From Euonymus europaeus (Eukaryota; Streptophyta; Magnoliopsida; Celastrales; Celastraceae): DNA of 64,000 nt. Location: assembly GCA_963580455.1 (NCBI GenBank), contig OY756965.1, positions 23,906,902 through 23,970,901 on the forward strand. Reading direction: 5' to 3'. Made by a program: the position numbers and the translations under genes. Numbering within the stretch: position 1 is the stretch's first letter; every line of letters begins with the position of its first letter. The notes beneath the pieces are model-generated. The model made no database searches. It was given only the letters and a program-made list of their open reading frames with translations, and had not been told where the DNA came from. Positions 13,384 through 27,313 of the stretch are shown piece by piece.

Positions 13384-16300
13384 ATGTCCACCTGGCGTAG
13401 AGTGTTGAAGTCGTTACAGGCGCTGGCGGCCCATAGCCTACTCCTCTGCTTCACTGTCCTTCTCGTCCTCAAGCTCGACCATGTCGTCTCTAACTCTTGG
13501 TGGTATGTTGTTTTCTCTTAGGTACCAAATTTATGTGTATTTTCTTATTTTTTACTTGCAATTGAGTGTGTCTTTGTAGCGCTTTCTATTTTATCATGTT
13601 TGGGCGTTTTTATCCAACCTTGGTTAGTGCGTGTATTTTTTTAGCCTTGGAATTTTGGGATGTTTGGGTACTTTTCATCCGATTGGGCACTGGATTTGAT
13701 TGATTAAACTCGTTGGTTTCACGGGTGGATTTTTTTTTATATATTTTTGTCTCTGTTTTGGTTATTGCTGGTTTTGGTATGGTTAATTGAAGGGTTGTCT
13801 TGCCTCTTGATATAAATTCCTTTTTTTTTTTTTGGTAAGAATTATAAACACTGTTCTTTGTTTGAGCCCACGAGTCAAAGCTGGGGATTCAATGAAAGAT
13901 AATAGTGGCTGATGGGAACTACTTTGTAATTTATCTCTCTTTTTCCCTGAAAATTTTGTCACTTGTTTGGCTGGTGAGATTTGCTTCCCAGTAAGTCATA
14001 TTGTACTTGTCAAATTCGCTCGTGTGAATTGTGCTTTCCATGTTTATGGTGGAAAGTGGTAGGGCTTCCAGTTCAATATGCAATTCTTTTTTTATTTGAC
14101 ATCTGAATTTGTAGTTCTCAATTTATGCACGTGGCCTTTTTAGTGATAAGGGGTGGGAATGGGATTGATGGATATGCTTGTTTGGCTTTTGAAAGGTTTT
14201 GCAAATGACTTAAGAGCCTGCAACTGCTAAATAAACTAAAAGCCACAAAAAGAGATTGGATTCTAATTCGGAGTTTGTTTGTCCTTCCACAAACAATAGA
14301 GTGAAGCTGGCATTTAATTCAAGATTACAAATTTACAATAGAACCACAATCTAATGTTAAACCACCAATCTAAATCTTTTCCCGTGATAGTCTTGATGCC
14401 TTCAAAGACCCTTCTATCTCTTTCGAACAAGAGTTCCGGTGGGGTGACCAATGGAATCATAGAAATAAGCCTTCTTCTATCCTTGCTAATGCAGCTATGA
14501 AAGTTGTACATCTCTGTTACTCCTATGAATCTCATGATTGGGGAATAGGTGACAACATAGTGCGTTGTATCTGGTGTCTTTTGCTATATGTTATCCATTA
14601 TCAAAGTTCATTTAAAGTGAAAATCCATCAAAAATTCGGCTGCATTTTGTGAGTGATTCTCCTCTGCTATTCTGGTGCAACTGGCCAGCCGAAAGTTTTG
14701 CTATTTTGAAAATGTTTTTAATGTAGTGTCTGTTTGTGTAATTTCTGTGTTTTTTACTTTGATATACAGGGTAATTTTTTCCCCGCTTTGGATATTTCAT
14801 GCAGTTGTTGCCCGAGGAAGATTTTCTTTACCTGCTCCTTCAGTCCCCCACAATCGCCATGTATGTCATTATTTTTTTGATAACTATCCATAAAACTGTT
14901 TCTCAAAAGGTAACCCTTTTTCCTGGATGTGAAAATGTGATATTTGAAGATCATATCGACTGCATATGTACTATTAAGTTTTTTTTTCTTCCTTTCTTGA
15001 ACAGTGGGCACCTTGCCATGCAATTGTCGCAACACCATTGCTTATTGCATTTGAGCTGCTCCTTTGCATACATCTGGAGAGTGTTTATGGTATACAATCA
15101 ACACCCTAAAATCATTCTATGTTACTGAATATTGACAACTAACAGTGGCGTTGTCCCCCCACCTAAAAAAAATTGTTGGGAGTTCTAGCAAATGTAGAAA
15201 TCTTAGCTCTTTATGGTACTTCATAAACATTTCATTAGAAATTATCTTTATATGGTATTGGTGTGTGCGCCATTGTGTGGCTGAATAAAATAGTATAGCT
15301 CAGAAAGAAGAGCTTTGTTTATTATTGTATAACTCAGCGTCTTTATGTCTTCAAGCTTTCTAATGTTCTGTTATCTTCCACAGTTAATGGTTCTGCAGCA
15401 GTGAACTTGAAGATCGTCTTTTTTCCCTTATTGCTGTTTGAAATCATTGTTTTAATTGACAATTTCAGGTATCCTCGGCATTAATCTTTCTTGAAAATCA
15501 TATATTAATTCCTGTTGGCAAGGTGGTTTCTATTCAATCAGTTGATCCTTTTTCCTCTAAACATATTGTTCTGAATTATTTTTAGCAATTTCAACCATTT
15601 TACTGAGATATATCATCAATTCACCATTAGTTGCATTTCATCTCTACTTTTGTGCTGGTTTGATAAAAAGTTGGCTGGACATTTTCTGCTGCTGCTTAGA
15701 AAAATATTTCTGGCTTATTTTTTTGTGGGTGATCATGGAAAAAGTGTAGAGTGAGTGCCCTGTAATCCTCTATGAACCCTGGTTTCTCCATCTATAGAAG
15801 CTTCTCTCTGTAGATAAAAAGTTATATGCATGGAGCAGTGTTAATAAGTTAAAAAAGTGCAGAGAAAGTTATACAACTTACTAGTAGTGGTGCATACAGA
15901 TTTAAACATGCACTCCTTATTGCCCTTTTAAGAGTTTAAGGCCAAGGCTCATGCGAGAATTCTTCTAGGGGCATGTTTATTCAGAGTGTAGCAAGTAGGG
16001 GGAGTTTGCTCCTTAGGGTAAAGTTTTCATCCCGGGTAAAATAATATTTGTCCCCAAATTGGAGACAAAGCACCCTGGTGGTATAGTAAAAAATAGTGAA
16101 GCTAAAATTATGCCCTCTTTTTACACTCATCTGTTACCTACTCCAGTAACAATTACTTCAAGTCTTCGATATTGGTCAATAAAATCAAATAGTATAATTT
16201 TATTCATAATATTCGCCTTACCACTGGTAACGCTGAGGCCATCCAGCCACTCATTTTCCACTGTTGTAATCAATGTTCTACTCAAAACTTCCATTACTAA

Positions 16301-19300
16301 ATGAAAAAAAAAAGAGAATGGAGTGGGAGGACAGAATTCTCTCAAATCTTTGACAAAACCCATTTCTGCAATCGTTTCTTTTGTCTGCCACTTTCTCTCT
16401 CTCTTTTCTCCATTTTTTTTCTCTCTTAAACTGATTACATGGAGGAACTTATTTGATAGGAAATTTGGTGCTAGGATACTATTGGTGGTCCATCTCTTTT
16501 CAGCCTTGTAGTAGTAATTCCATTTATCCGAGATATAAGTATGACTTACTAGGGTAATATGCATATTTTAAGGAACTGCTGTTCTTATATTAATGTCTCA
16601 TGATATGATACTTCTATAATCAAATCTGGATGTACCAATGGATGTATGCAATCACACAACCGCATGCCAGTTTTTAGGTTTTCAAAGTTGATGTATTTAA
16701 ACGTGTACAATCTGTGTGTTTTCTCAAGAAAGCTAATACTTTAATGTTAACTAATTATTCTGAGAAGTAAATTATTCTTCAACTTGGAAATTGATGTCAT
16801 TTGTCATACAGAATGTGCAGAGCTCTCATGCCAGGAGATGAGGAAAGCATGAGTGATGAAGCAATATGGGAGACCCTACCTGTAAGTTTTCTAGTTGTAT
16901 ATTATACCCAAGTTCACTGGAGCCTAAATTTTAACCAATGGCTTTGAAGTCTTTTTATACCTGTGTAAAATTGACTTTTTGCATTTTTCAATCTATTGTC
17001 TGTAGCACTTCTGGGTGGCAATTTCAATGGTCTTCTTTGTGGCTGCTACAGTTTTCACCCTCCTAAAGCTATGTGGTAAATTTCCTAAGCTCTTTCTCTC
17101 TCTATTTAGTTCACTCTGTTTTATCAGCTCCCCTCACTTGGATCTTGATGTAACTGCCGATTATTTTTGAATGATTTGGCTGTCTACTGTATCTTAGTTT
17201 ATGTCTTTAGCTATCTATGGTGCTGTTTTCTATGGGTTAGTGGTGGATAGTTTTTGATTATCTGATGCATTATGGCAGGCAATGTAGGTTCCCTTGGCTG
17301 GTGGGACTTATTTATAAATTTTGGGTAATTCTTTTCTCATATTGCCTTGAAACTTTTGTTTACTTTATTGGGTGTTTCCTTGAGTGGATGGAAAAGGAAT
17401 ATTTTTTTTTAAAGATGCAAAATAGTGATGTATCTGCATATCTTTTCTGCAGCATCGCAGAGTGCTTTGCCTGCCTTGTTTGTACAAATTGGTCTAATCC
17501 GGTGATTCATAGAAATTCTCGCACAAGAGAAGCTACTTCATCTTCAACGACTATTAGATATCTTGACTCGAATAGTGGTTTAGTAGTTTCTTCCGAGGAG
17601 GATCAGCATATGGATAGAATGTGCGGCCTGAAAGACATTGGTGGCCATATTATGAAAATTCCAGTAATTGGTTTCCAAGTGCTCCTTTGTATGCGCTTAG
17701 AGGTACACATGCTTCTGGTTCTGGACATGGCTTCCTGGTTGGATGCCTTTTAACCATTATGTACTGATTAAAATTTCAGGGAACACCTACTGGTGCTCGA
17801 AATATACCTCTACCTCTTCTTTTTTCTCCTCTTTTCGTACTTCAAGTAGCTGGTGTCCTATTTGCTGCTTCTAAGTTGGTGGAGAAAATTGTGCTTTTAC
17901 TGCAAAATGGGCCTGGCTCAGGAAGATATTTTACATTCTCTTCAAGAGCTTATGACTACTTGGGTTTCTTGCATCATGGTTCCAGGTAAGACAGGTTTGT
18001 TATCAGAGACAAACCTTCATTGGCATGAACTTTCCGCTTTCTAATTAGTGCAAGTATCTGATGTTTGGGAATCACTGAAATAGTAACTCTGTACTTCTGC
18101 TTTTGCAATCCGTGAAGTATAGGTTATTGGGTTGGTGGTCTATTGATGAAGGAAGTCATGAGGAACGGGCCCGACTTTTTCAAGAAGGGGCTTCTGGGTT
18201 TGCCCTTTTATTTTCACTTCAGTCTTTTCAATTGTACAATTCATTTTTTCTCTTTGTGCTACATCATTAGTGCAATGGAATATCCATCATAGAATGGTGA
18301 AACAACTAGGATGGGACATTTGAAGAAAAAACATTGAAGTCCAAAAATATTCAGTTAAGTTCTAGTGGTTGGGGGCTTAAATATAAAATACTAAAGGATT
18401 GATTGTTCTTTCTTTAAATGTTTGAAGCATCTGCTGGAAAAAAAGGAACTGTTTTAGGAAAGGGAAGAATGTTAGGAATTTCAGTAATGGATACCTGTTC
18501 TTGCCCCAATAAATGCACCTTTTTCTTTTAATTTCTTTTAATTCCCAGTTGGCAAGAATCCTTAATTTTATGTTTCAGAGTTTTCTATATTGTTTTTTGT
18601 TTTTTGTTTTTTCCTGCTTGCATTTTGTATTTTCGCTGTTGATTTATGTTGTGATAGCCCTCAATTTTTGTGGTAGTATACTTTTTAGCTTCTCTTAATT
18701 TTTGTGGTCTCATTCTAATTAGCAGGTATAACACTTTCTGTGGTTATCCACCTGAGATAGTGAAGAGAATGCCTAAGAAAGATCTTGCCGAGGAGGTGAG
18801 GATAGTTCAACTATTATCTTTTCTTTAGTGGATTTTTGCATACTCTTCGTCTCTCACCAACTCAAAAAACACTCGCATGTGTACAATCACGTATGCCTCT
18901 TAAACTTTTAGCCTTTTAGGTGCTTTTCTTATTGTGTTTTCTGGTCAGTGGCAACATTTTAAGGATTGCTTCATTTGTGATTTCCTCCGTCTCAGATTTG
19001 GAGACTTCAAGCAGCCCTTGGTGAACAGACAGAAATAACCAAATATAGCCAGCAGGAGTTTGAAAGACTTCAAAATGTAATATCCTCCTCTCTGTCAGGG
19101 TTTCAATAACATCATGGGAATGTTGTGTGAACAACTGCTGCTTTCATTGACCGTACAGTTCAATACGTAATAAATAGCATGTTCTTGCTGGCAATTGTGA
19201 ATTTCTATGTTCCTTGATCAACCTAGATATCTAGAATCAGTTTTACCAGATGAGTGTGAAATGAAGCTCAGTTTTAACATAATAACTAGCTTTTTCTTCA

Positions 19301-21338
19301 ATCCCTTATTTGGAAATACTAAAAGTTCTGATGAACTAGATATGTTTAACTGTTTAAGTGAATTTTTATGGGGTTATATGCTTTATCTTCAATGGAGATG
19401 TTTGCATAGATTTGAGAACATCATGGGAATGTGCAAACAAGATTCCAATGTCTTTCACCTATGACCGAGTCATTGTTTTAAGATGTTGGCAGATGACCGT
19501 TTCCAAGAATGGTAGATTTATGAGATAGATGATGTATCAATGGGAGATGAACCTCAAGGGCTCATTTGACTCAAGAATGAGGGCCTTGGTGGTATGCTGT
19601 TTCAGATTGGAAATACGTTTGTAGTTAAGCCTTGGAGAAAACCGAAGAAAATAGATGTTTTAATTTTTAAATAGGTCCAGGCGAAATATAATGCACGTTT
19701 ACTCATGGTAGAATTTGGAAGATACTTGAAAATGGTAATTAAAGAATACAAGAAGTGACTATTCTCAATAGTTCTGCATGAGGAAGATCTGATTGTTCAA
19801 TTGGCCATCTATAAGGTTGGAAGTCTAATGAAAAACTGTATCAGCTGTATCGTGATTTTAAAATGACTTCAAAGTTGGGAGTAATAGTTCATGGAGATCA
19901 CCACCAGATCAACTATACTTCAGTGCATACTAAGTACTAACCCAAATGCAGGTAGAATATGGGATTAATACATCCACGAAAAGGTACTGGGGATACTGGC
20001 AAAGAGCAGTTGAGACTTGCTTGAAATAATTTGTACACATGGTGTATAGATTAGAAGTGTATCGGTGAGAACGATGACTTGTTAAGACTCACTGCAGATA
20101 TTGCTCATACAGCTGCAGATAAGCTCAAATGTATTTTTATTATGTGGGGAAGAAGTCGGTTAAGGTTATAGGGATTGACTGCATATGTTTTTTTTTTTTT
20201 TTTTTCTGTTTCTGTTGACAAACAAGGTATGAGTAAAATTAGATAATATATCCCCTACAACAAAAAATTTGTCCATCTTTTCTCAAGCAATTACCATCAA
20301 GCTTGGGTTAGATTTACATTATTATATATTGCTGCATAATATTGCTTTGAAACATCTTCCCTTTCTTTTCTTTTTGTCATTGATTGCCATTGTCACTAGG
20401 TTAAATTGGAAACTTATGACTGGGACTTTCTATTGCCACTGCTGGTGGTGTTATAGATAATTATGGCATTTGAACTTGTCCGAGATTTCGTAAATGTTGT
20501 TGTCTTGCTGTACTGGCCAGGAAAAAGTGTTGTGTAGGGTTTGCTTTGAAGGAGAGATAAGCATGGTCCTGCTTCCTTGTAGGCATCGCGTCCTTTGTAG
20601 GTATGGTCATCAACCTCAAATGTATGCTTTTGTGTAGGATTCACTAAGCTCTGGTTGCACATTGCAGTGCCAATCCATTTCGAACAATAAAAGAGTTGTT
20701 TAAGAAACAAAGGTGAATGCAATACACGTGGAGTATGTCTGAGGTGTTCCTTAATGTTTATTTCTAGATGGTTGTCTAGTTAGTGCTTTTGCTTAAAATA
20801 AATGGAGTTGGTTTAGAAGTTTCCATTGATTTAATTTCTTACTACTCAATATAAGCACTCACATTAAAATATCTTACTGAGTGAGTTAGAGGCTCTTTCC
20901 AGCGGTAAATCCGCAAAGTGTAAGGGCTTTTTCTAGGAAAAAAGGATTGAGGTCATGGTTGATTTATGTATCTTGACTCGTAGTTTACTTTCTTTAGTGA
21001 AAACCACAGACCTGGGCACTAAAAGTTCTCGCTCAATCAAAGTTTTTTTGTTACATTCATTTAATGATAATGTGAAAATCAATCCATTTTTAGTTTATTT
21101 TCCTTTCTGAGTGGAAACTTCTAATTTTCGAAGAGTGGCTGCATACCTTGCACATCTACACCGGTTTGATGATTATACTCTTAGATCAAATTAATACATT
21201 TCTTTCTCTAAAATACTGGTCTCATTTTTTTCTTCCTCTCCTTTCTCCCATGGTTGCAGCATCTGCTGTCAGAAGTGTAAAAAGTGCCCAATTTGCCGAG
21301 TTGCCATTGAGGAGCGATTACCCGTATATGATGTTTAA
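13384..21338 (+). CDS. TMEM185-like multi-pass membrane protein with C-terminal RING finger (putative E3 ubiquitin ligase)
   Basis: The 14 exons encode 468 aa: 13384-13502, 14770-14860, 15005-15089, 15384-15468, 16812-16881, 17006-17075, 17279-17324, 17453-17702, 17780-17985, 18123-18197, 18726-18795, 18996-19076, 20521-20600, 21260-21338; the total is in frame. The start MSTWRRVLKSLQ is followed at once by a hydrophobic helix (about residues 12-31). Further hydrophobic segments lie at about 40-55, 74-95, 104-124, 151-174 and 277-310, matching the plant 'transmembrane Fragile-X-F-associated' (TMEM185A-like) family. The C-terminus holds a C3HC4 RING with ligands C421, C424, C436, H438, C442, C445, C452 and C455, ending in ERLPVYDV. 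The RING predicts a membrane-anchored ubiquitin ligase; its substrate is unknown. The best Arabidopsis match I recall is AT1G73950, next to TAF2 there as well. Four short exons with in-phase junctions support the model, but no transcript was available. Confidence 0.9.
19077..20520. other. Long intron 12 of the RING gene, content unassigned
   Basis: This 1.44-kb intron is the longest in the gene after intron 4. It contains an 85-codon open stretch at 19207-19464 and coding-like but broken sequence to about 20150, then a poly-T run near 20187-20206. I could not match it to a transposon or gene family. It may be an old insertion. Confidence 0.4.
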
Positions 21339-22543
21339 ATTTTTAACTACTACAGTATAGTAAAACCATGTTTCGACTGGTTTCAACTGAAATTTTTTGT
21401 TCTACTAAGTGCGCTTGTTCATATTAATTTTATGCAAGCTTTAGGAGAAACAGTACACTGCTGTACAACTATAGATAAACTTTTATTTGCAGGTTTTATT
21501 GTAATGTATTTTTCTTTTTACCACAGGAAAATGATGTAATCTTTGGTAACTTTTAATATGCCATATGCATTGCTCTGTGTGTTCGCCATTGGCCACTTTT
21601 GGTGGTCTATTTGAGATCTGTAAATCAGTTTTCTTATGCAAGTACTACTTTATTTTTACTGACTATTTTTTTTCTTCTCCCTTTGCATCACTGAGATGGT
21701 AATCAATGTGTTTTGGGAATCAAGCATCCATGGCAATGACCCAAGAACACATGTAGCAACTTTGTGAACCCAAATGATCCTACATGTCCTTCCACCATTT
21801 TTTTAATCTACGGTAACCTAGCCACGGGGCAATAGTTTTGTTGGTTATATCGCATGGTTTAAGACAGGTGATTTATTTATGCTTGAGGTCGAGCTTTTGA
21901 ACCAACTGAGTATTTTTCTTGGATTTTCCGGGTTTTGTAGTGCAAAGCATGACTGTTTTGTGGGAGGGGTTAATAGCTTCATTCGCACTGGACTCAGCTC
22001 GGCTGGGGGTGTTTATGGTCACTCAAAAAAAACCCTACTGCAAGCTGCAAATGGGCTGCTCTGTCTTTTTTGGATTAGGTTTATGTTTCCTCGCACAAGA
22101 TTTGTGCTTCTTTCATTTCCAGCACAACTAATTTGTTTTGTTGTTGTTGTTCTTGGAGACCAGGTACCTAGAGTGATCAATTATACAAGATGGCAACATA
22201 TTTTTTGAACTACTTAATTAGAACAAGACAGATCCTATATGCTCAATCATTTAACCAGTTCTCACTCGCTATATTTCCAGCCATCCAGGGCAAGTCCAAC
22301 ACGACACTCAAAACTGATTTAAATAAGATATTTATGTATAGCAATGGTAGCTACCTCCTGAGTGCTCATCAATCACAGAACATAAGCTTAGACGATCTGC
22401 CATTTCCTCCAATGGAAAACTGGAATTTGCCATCTCACTTTCTGTCAACAACTCTGGATTATATTTGACATGTCTACATGAGTGAGCTAATGACAACATG
22501 ATAACAAAACTGAGGAGAAGCAATCTGAGCTTAAGCTGGAAAG
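21339..22543. other. Convergent intergenic region between RING gene and NDC1
   Basis: The 3' flanks of two convergent genes meet here. AT-rich stretches with no long open frame of coding character; probable 3' UTRs at both edges. I see no RNA gene or clear transposon. Confidence 0.5.
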
Positions 22544-25500
22544 TTAACTAGCTCGGAAATCAAGGAAAAGTAGCAATTTTTGTATGAGCAGCTCACTGGT
22601 GCCAAAAGGTGGTTTGCTGCTAATTATCCAATCCTTTCCAATGTTGCTTCCTTTGGCACTAGTCAGCATCTCCTCATCGAAAGCAGACACCACGCAATAA
22701 GTAGAGGTCCTTAAAACATCAGCCATGGCATATGCTTTGGAATGTAAACGTCCGTCTCTTTTTTTGTTAACCACAATCTCTTTTCTTCCTGAGCTGTGTG
22801 TAGCCCATCTGATCCCAGCTGCTCCTGTCAGATGATTTGGAGATTGCAAGCTGGTTTTTTTACCCATGAACGCTTCAACAGCAAGCAGGCAAGATAAAAG
22901 CTCTGAGATAACAGCAGCATTGCTACCAGAGAGTTGGGCAACTCCATATCGGTCTTCACTATGTGAGCGTGCTGTTAAGGAGGCAGCTGTCCTGGCACAC
23001 CATGCATAAAGCTGCAATTGGCAACAATTATAAAAAATAAAAAAATGGCAATGTATTCAATCAAGTGAAAAAGTAATGTCAAGTTTTTATTTATTTTACT
23101 TTGATATCTTTATGAAAATCAACAAGAGAAGAGAGGATGGAAATGAACAGGCAAACAAATCTAGGTCTCTCGGCCACCCACCCAGACAGCAGAAATTTGA
23201 GTTAATGTCAGTCGAAAGGAAAGTGATGAACATTTATTCGTGTGTCAAGTAATTATTCAGAAGAAAATAAAATATAGCCATATTCTTCCATCCAAGAAAA
23301 AATACCACAAAATAAAATTGACCAATTTCCATTGATGGCCTTAAAAGCCATCGAGGGCATGATTATTATGTACTCCACAAAGTCCACATCAGACAGGAAA
23401 GCACAGTTATTCAATACAAGCATAGAAGACTTGGTTTTAATCTCCATATCCTAGTTGCCAAAATAATTTGAAAACTATTGAATGAAGTTGCAAGAGCAAA
23501 CAGATGGCTAAACAATGAAGTTTGCAATGCCGTGATCCAGAATATTAGTATCCGTGGTATCCATCAAAGTTTCTGTCCTAACAGCTTGCCTTGAAGTACT
23601 AGTCTAGAACGCAGGGCAGCTCTCCAAGGATGACCAAATATCCTACACCCTCCAATAGGATTTTGTACTAAGATTTTTTACTTCAAAATTCTTCCTTGTG
23701 CAAGACCTTTGGTTAAACAAACATCTACCGAACTTTTTTTAATAAGCCCAAACTAAAAAAGATTTCCAGACACTTGAGTCCAGCTCCAGATATTAATTCC
23801 CCTCTCAAAACAAGGAGACATCCTTCATTGCAGAAGCTATTGTGTGGAGGACAACATTGCAAAGGAAACCAAAAGTTCACCTGGAGATTGATTTAAAGCC
23901 TTATAGTCACATCTGATGTTTTCTAATCAATCCAGTTGAAATGAGAAACATACAGCAAGTGGTGAAACAAGAGTAAAGGTACGCAAAGAGCACATGGAAT
24001 GGTATGTGTTTAATGGGGACATTAGATATTATTGGAATGTGTGTTTTTGCTGATGTGGCTGTATTGAAAAATGTGTTTTGTTGATGTGGTTGTATTGAAA
24101 GATGTGTTTTGGTGGGACCAATTTTGATTTTTGTGTAGTTTTGTTGTGGAAAAGATGTAGGAAAGGAAAATAGTTGGTTTGAATAATGGAGAAATGAATA
24201 ATTGTATTGGGAGATGTGTTTTGCTGATGTGGCTGTATTGGAATATGTGTTTTGCTGATATGACTGTATTGGGAGATGTGTGTAGTTTGAATTTTTGTGT
24301 GATAAAAATGGGGTCCACAAATAATTTTAACGAGGACAACAATCTATGAACCATTGCATGTGCTCTCATGACAGTGTTAAAAATACTCGAATGTGTCAGC
24401 TTTAATGACATTAGAACAATATAGCAAACGGGTTGCCTAACGCTGCATACAAAACACGTGTTAGCCCACGAGTACACACGCACATAAAAAGACACGTAAA
24501 TATAATGTAAAAAAAATTATTTTCAATAACAATTTTCCACACCTGGAAGTTGTTCAGTGGCTCAGAATACTTCGAATCTACACATGTGCCGACTGGTGAC
24601 TGCAATTGAGTGGAAAGTTGATAGGCCTTTTCCAAAGAGCAACTTTCCAAACCTTCAGCCAATTTTGATGCAAGTTCTTTCAAAGGCCTCAAACATACAC
24701 CTATAACTCTTTTATAAGTTTCCCCAGTTTCTTCAAAGAACGCAGCTCGCCGCCAAGAATCAACATTATTTTCACAAACCATGCAGAGATCCAGATACGC
24801 AAGATACTGTATGAGAGAAGTCTCAGTACAATCTTCAAGAGCTGCAAGAAGGGGCTCACTTGGATTGGTCTCAGCTGCTGCAGATCCTTTTGGTGGTGCA
24901 AATATCAACCTTTTTGTAAGTAACACCTATACAGAAAATCCAAGGAGATCAGACACAGAGAGAAAGAATAAAGTTAAAGGACAATATGCATTGAGTATTT
25001 GAGTGGCTTGTGCAGTGAGTGTAAAAGTTCACCAGCTAATGGTCCAGACAATCTGTCACATTGCAATTAGCAGCAATAAAACCAAGCTGCCTAACAGATG
25101 TTTTCTTTCTTTATTTTTTTTCAAAGAGGGAAACCCCGTGCCTTGTGTACAAAAAAATTAAGGATAATGTATAATTTTGCAATTTTTATAATGGACAATT
25201 AGAATAATGACGAAGATGAAGATAATTATATTATAAAATTACAACGGAATTCACAAGTAACGAACTACTAATGGGCACTAGGCACCATCTTAAGTAAATT
25301 ATATTTTTGCAATTAATAGGGCATGCACTAAAATTTCTATGAATTACATTTGCACTGTGAAAAAACTCTTCTGCAAACTGAATCGGTTAGAATAAAAAAC
25401 CACAAAAGCATGCCCAATAATTACAAAAATGGGTTTGGACATTCAGAATGATATTTATTCAAACACAAAATTACAATATATGTCATATGGGTCAGGAATC

Positions 25501-27313
25501 TACAAAAATCATAGAATAAAAAGGACATTCCTCTAGTAGGAAATGCTATTATTTTGCCTGATCCAAATAGTTGTTAACCAGATGAATCTTATTCTCTGGT
25601 CATGAGTCATGACATTAATAGTTTTGAGGTCCTCTTCATTCCATCTATTTGTTCAGAAAATAAAAGAACATATTGAACATTACTGAACATGCAGGTTAAA
25701 TCAGGTATGAGCCAGAGCCACTATGAGGTACATCATCTCCATTTTCAAACTGGACAGGCATGTATGATTTGACAATATCAAAGCCTCTGTAAAGTGCTTA
25801 CAACAGTTAAGAACATTTTGCTGGGAATATTTTAGCTCAATGCATTTAAATGCTAAATCAAATTATAAACAACAGTAAACTTTTGAAGAACCAACCTGGT
25901 GTAAATGGTGATTCAATTCCCAACAAAGAAACACAGCAAAGCTCCCAATATAAAATATTATTTGCTCAAGCATGAACTTTCCCAATGTCATCTGAGTCTG
26001 TAAATGATGAGGCAGAACCACCAACAGCACAACTGAAGATAGGTATGCTGCAATTGAAAGCTTGAAAGCTCGTTTGATAGCCAAAGGAAGCCCCATTTTG
26101 AAGCTAAAGAAAGGGGCGCGCTGTATACACAAGAAAATAAAATCTGTGGTTAGATTTTCGTGATCTGGAAAATGAAGGCCTTGTGAGATGATCAAGACTA
26201 ACCAAATCAAGAACAGAGACTAAATTATGTAAATCTCTTATTCAACTACTAACACAACTACATAAGTGCGCACCCAAGTAATCATCAATAACTCCAACAA
26301 TCAGAATGATGAATCAGCTCATCACCCATATAGCTAAGCCATAAGAACAAGGGAAAGTGAGACCATACATTTTAGGTCAAGTTTTCTCCATGAAAAACTT
26401 CAAAATCAAGGTAATGTTGTCCTAGACAGCGGTAAAATAATGCCATTTCAGTCATTTCCATTGGAGGCTGGTCGACGGATATCCTGTGCTGTGTATGATT
26501 GTTAAATGATTTTTAACTTCTGTTTTAATTTCTACATGAGATGTAACACCCCCGAAGTTCTCTGATTGAAGTAAGAAAAACTCGTGATAATTTGTTTCAA
26601 TGATGAATAAAAGTTGAATTCATTCTAAAAGATCCTCCAGACTCTAAATTCACGTAAAGGATTTATCGGCTAGCAAGAACATAGTCAAAAGCCAAAACGG
26701 AACATTATCACAACGCACATATGGACACCAGATTAATGAAGACAAAGCTGTACAGGGTTACCTGAATAATGGGGAACTCCAAAACCCACCGTTGCTTATA
26801 GAGATAAAACAAACCATAAACAAACCCGATAGCTAAACTCCTAACACCTATCCGTAGCATTACACGGGAATCCTCGCTCAACGAACAAATAGACACCACC
26901 GACACCAATCCGGAGACACATGCCGCGGCAAAAAACAAAACGAACCCCAAAGAGGCCTTTGCACGTCGGTGGAAATCAGACGGCCGCTGCGACTCCCCCG
27001 ACGGAACAAGGAGGAATCGGAATATGCCGAGCACGAGCTCGAGTGGCGAGGCTGGGCGATGGGGCCGAGGGGAAGAAATGACGGAGAGGGAGGTTGAGAA
27101 GAGGAGCTGGGAGATTTGGAAGCTAAGAAATGAAAAAAAGCCGACGAGCGAGGGTAAAAAGGGTATCTCATTACGGGCAGTGGGAGCAAGTGAAGAGAGG
27201 ATAAAGGATTTGAAGAGGAAGAAAATGGCGGTTGAGGGGATGGATTGCCATATGAGGAATCCCAGAAATCTGTTCTTCACAATCACTTCTGGTGGTTCTG
27301 ATGCAGACGACAT
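22544..27313 (-). CDS. NDC1: Nuclear pore transmembrane nucleoporin NDC1
   Basis: NDC1 is a pore-membrane protein that anchors the nuclear pore complex in the nuclear envelope. Four exons on the minus strand (27313-26762, 26120-25896, 24926-24543, 23011-22544) encode 542 aa in continuous phase, close to the plant family length. Exons 1 and 2 carry the hydrophobic segments expected of the N-terminal membrane domain (for example [15 protein letters not shown], and a long stretch around [14 protein letters not shown]). Exons 3 and 4 encode the soluble C-terminal half, with [18 protein letters not shown] and an Ala/Leu-rich segment [16 protein letters not shown]. The chosen start is [10 protein letters not shown] at 27313. 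An in-frame ATG at 27418 would add 35 residues with no clear role. An inverted-repeat element sits in intron 3. Confidence 0.9.
23988..24365. mobile_element. MITE, GAGCA-terminus family, copy 1 (378 bp)
   Basis: The ends are near-perfect inverted repeats: GAGCACATGGAATGG at the left and, on the other strand, GAGCACATGCAATGG at the right. The body contains repeated units of about 31 bp of the form TGTGTTTTGCTGATGTGGCTGTATT..., which also occur in copies elsewhere in the window. The flanking triplets (AAA/TCA) no longer form a clear duplication. It lies in NDC1 intron 3. The long minus-strand open frames here are repeat artefacts. Confidence 0.8.

Noticed and set aside
24022..24495. Long minus-strand open frames (137-157 codons)
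   Set aside because: They come from the 31-bp tandem units of the MITE in NDC1 intron 3; the peptide is a His/Thr/Ser-rich repeat with no family resemblance.
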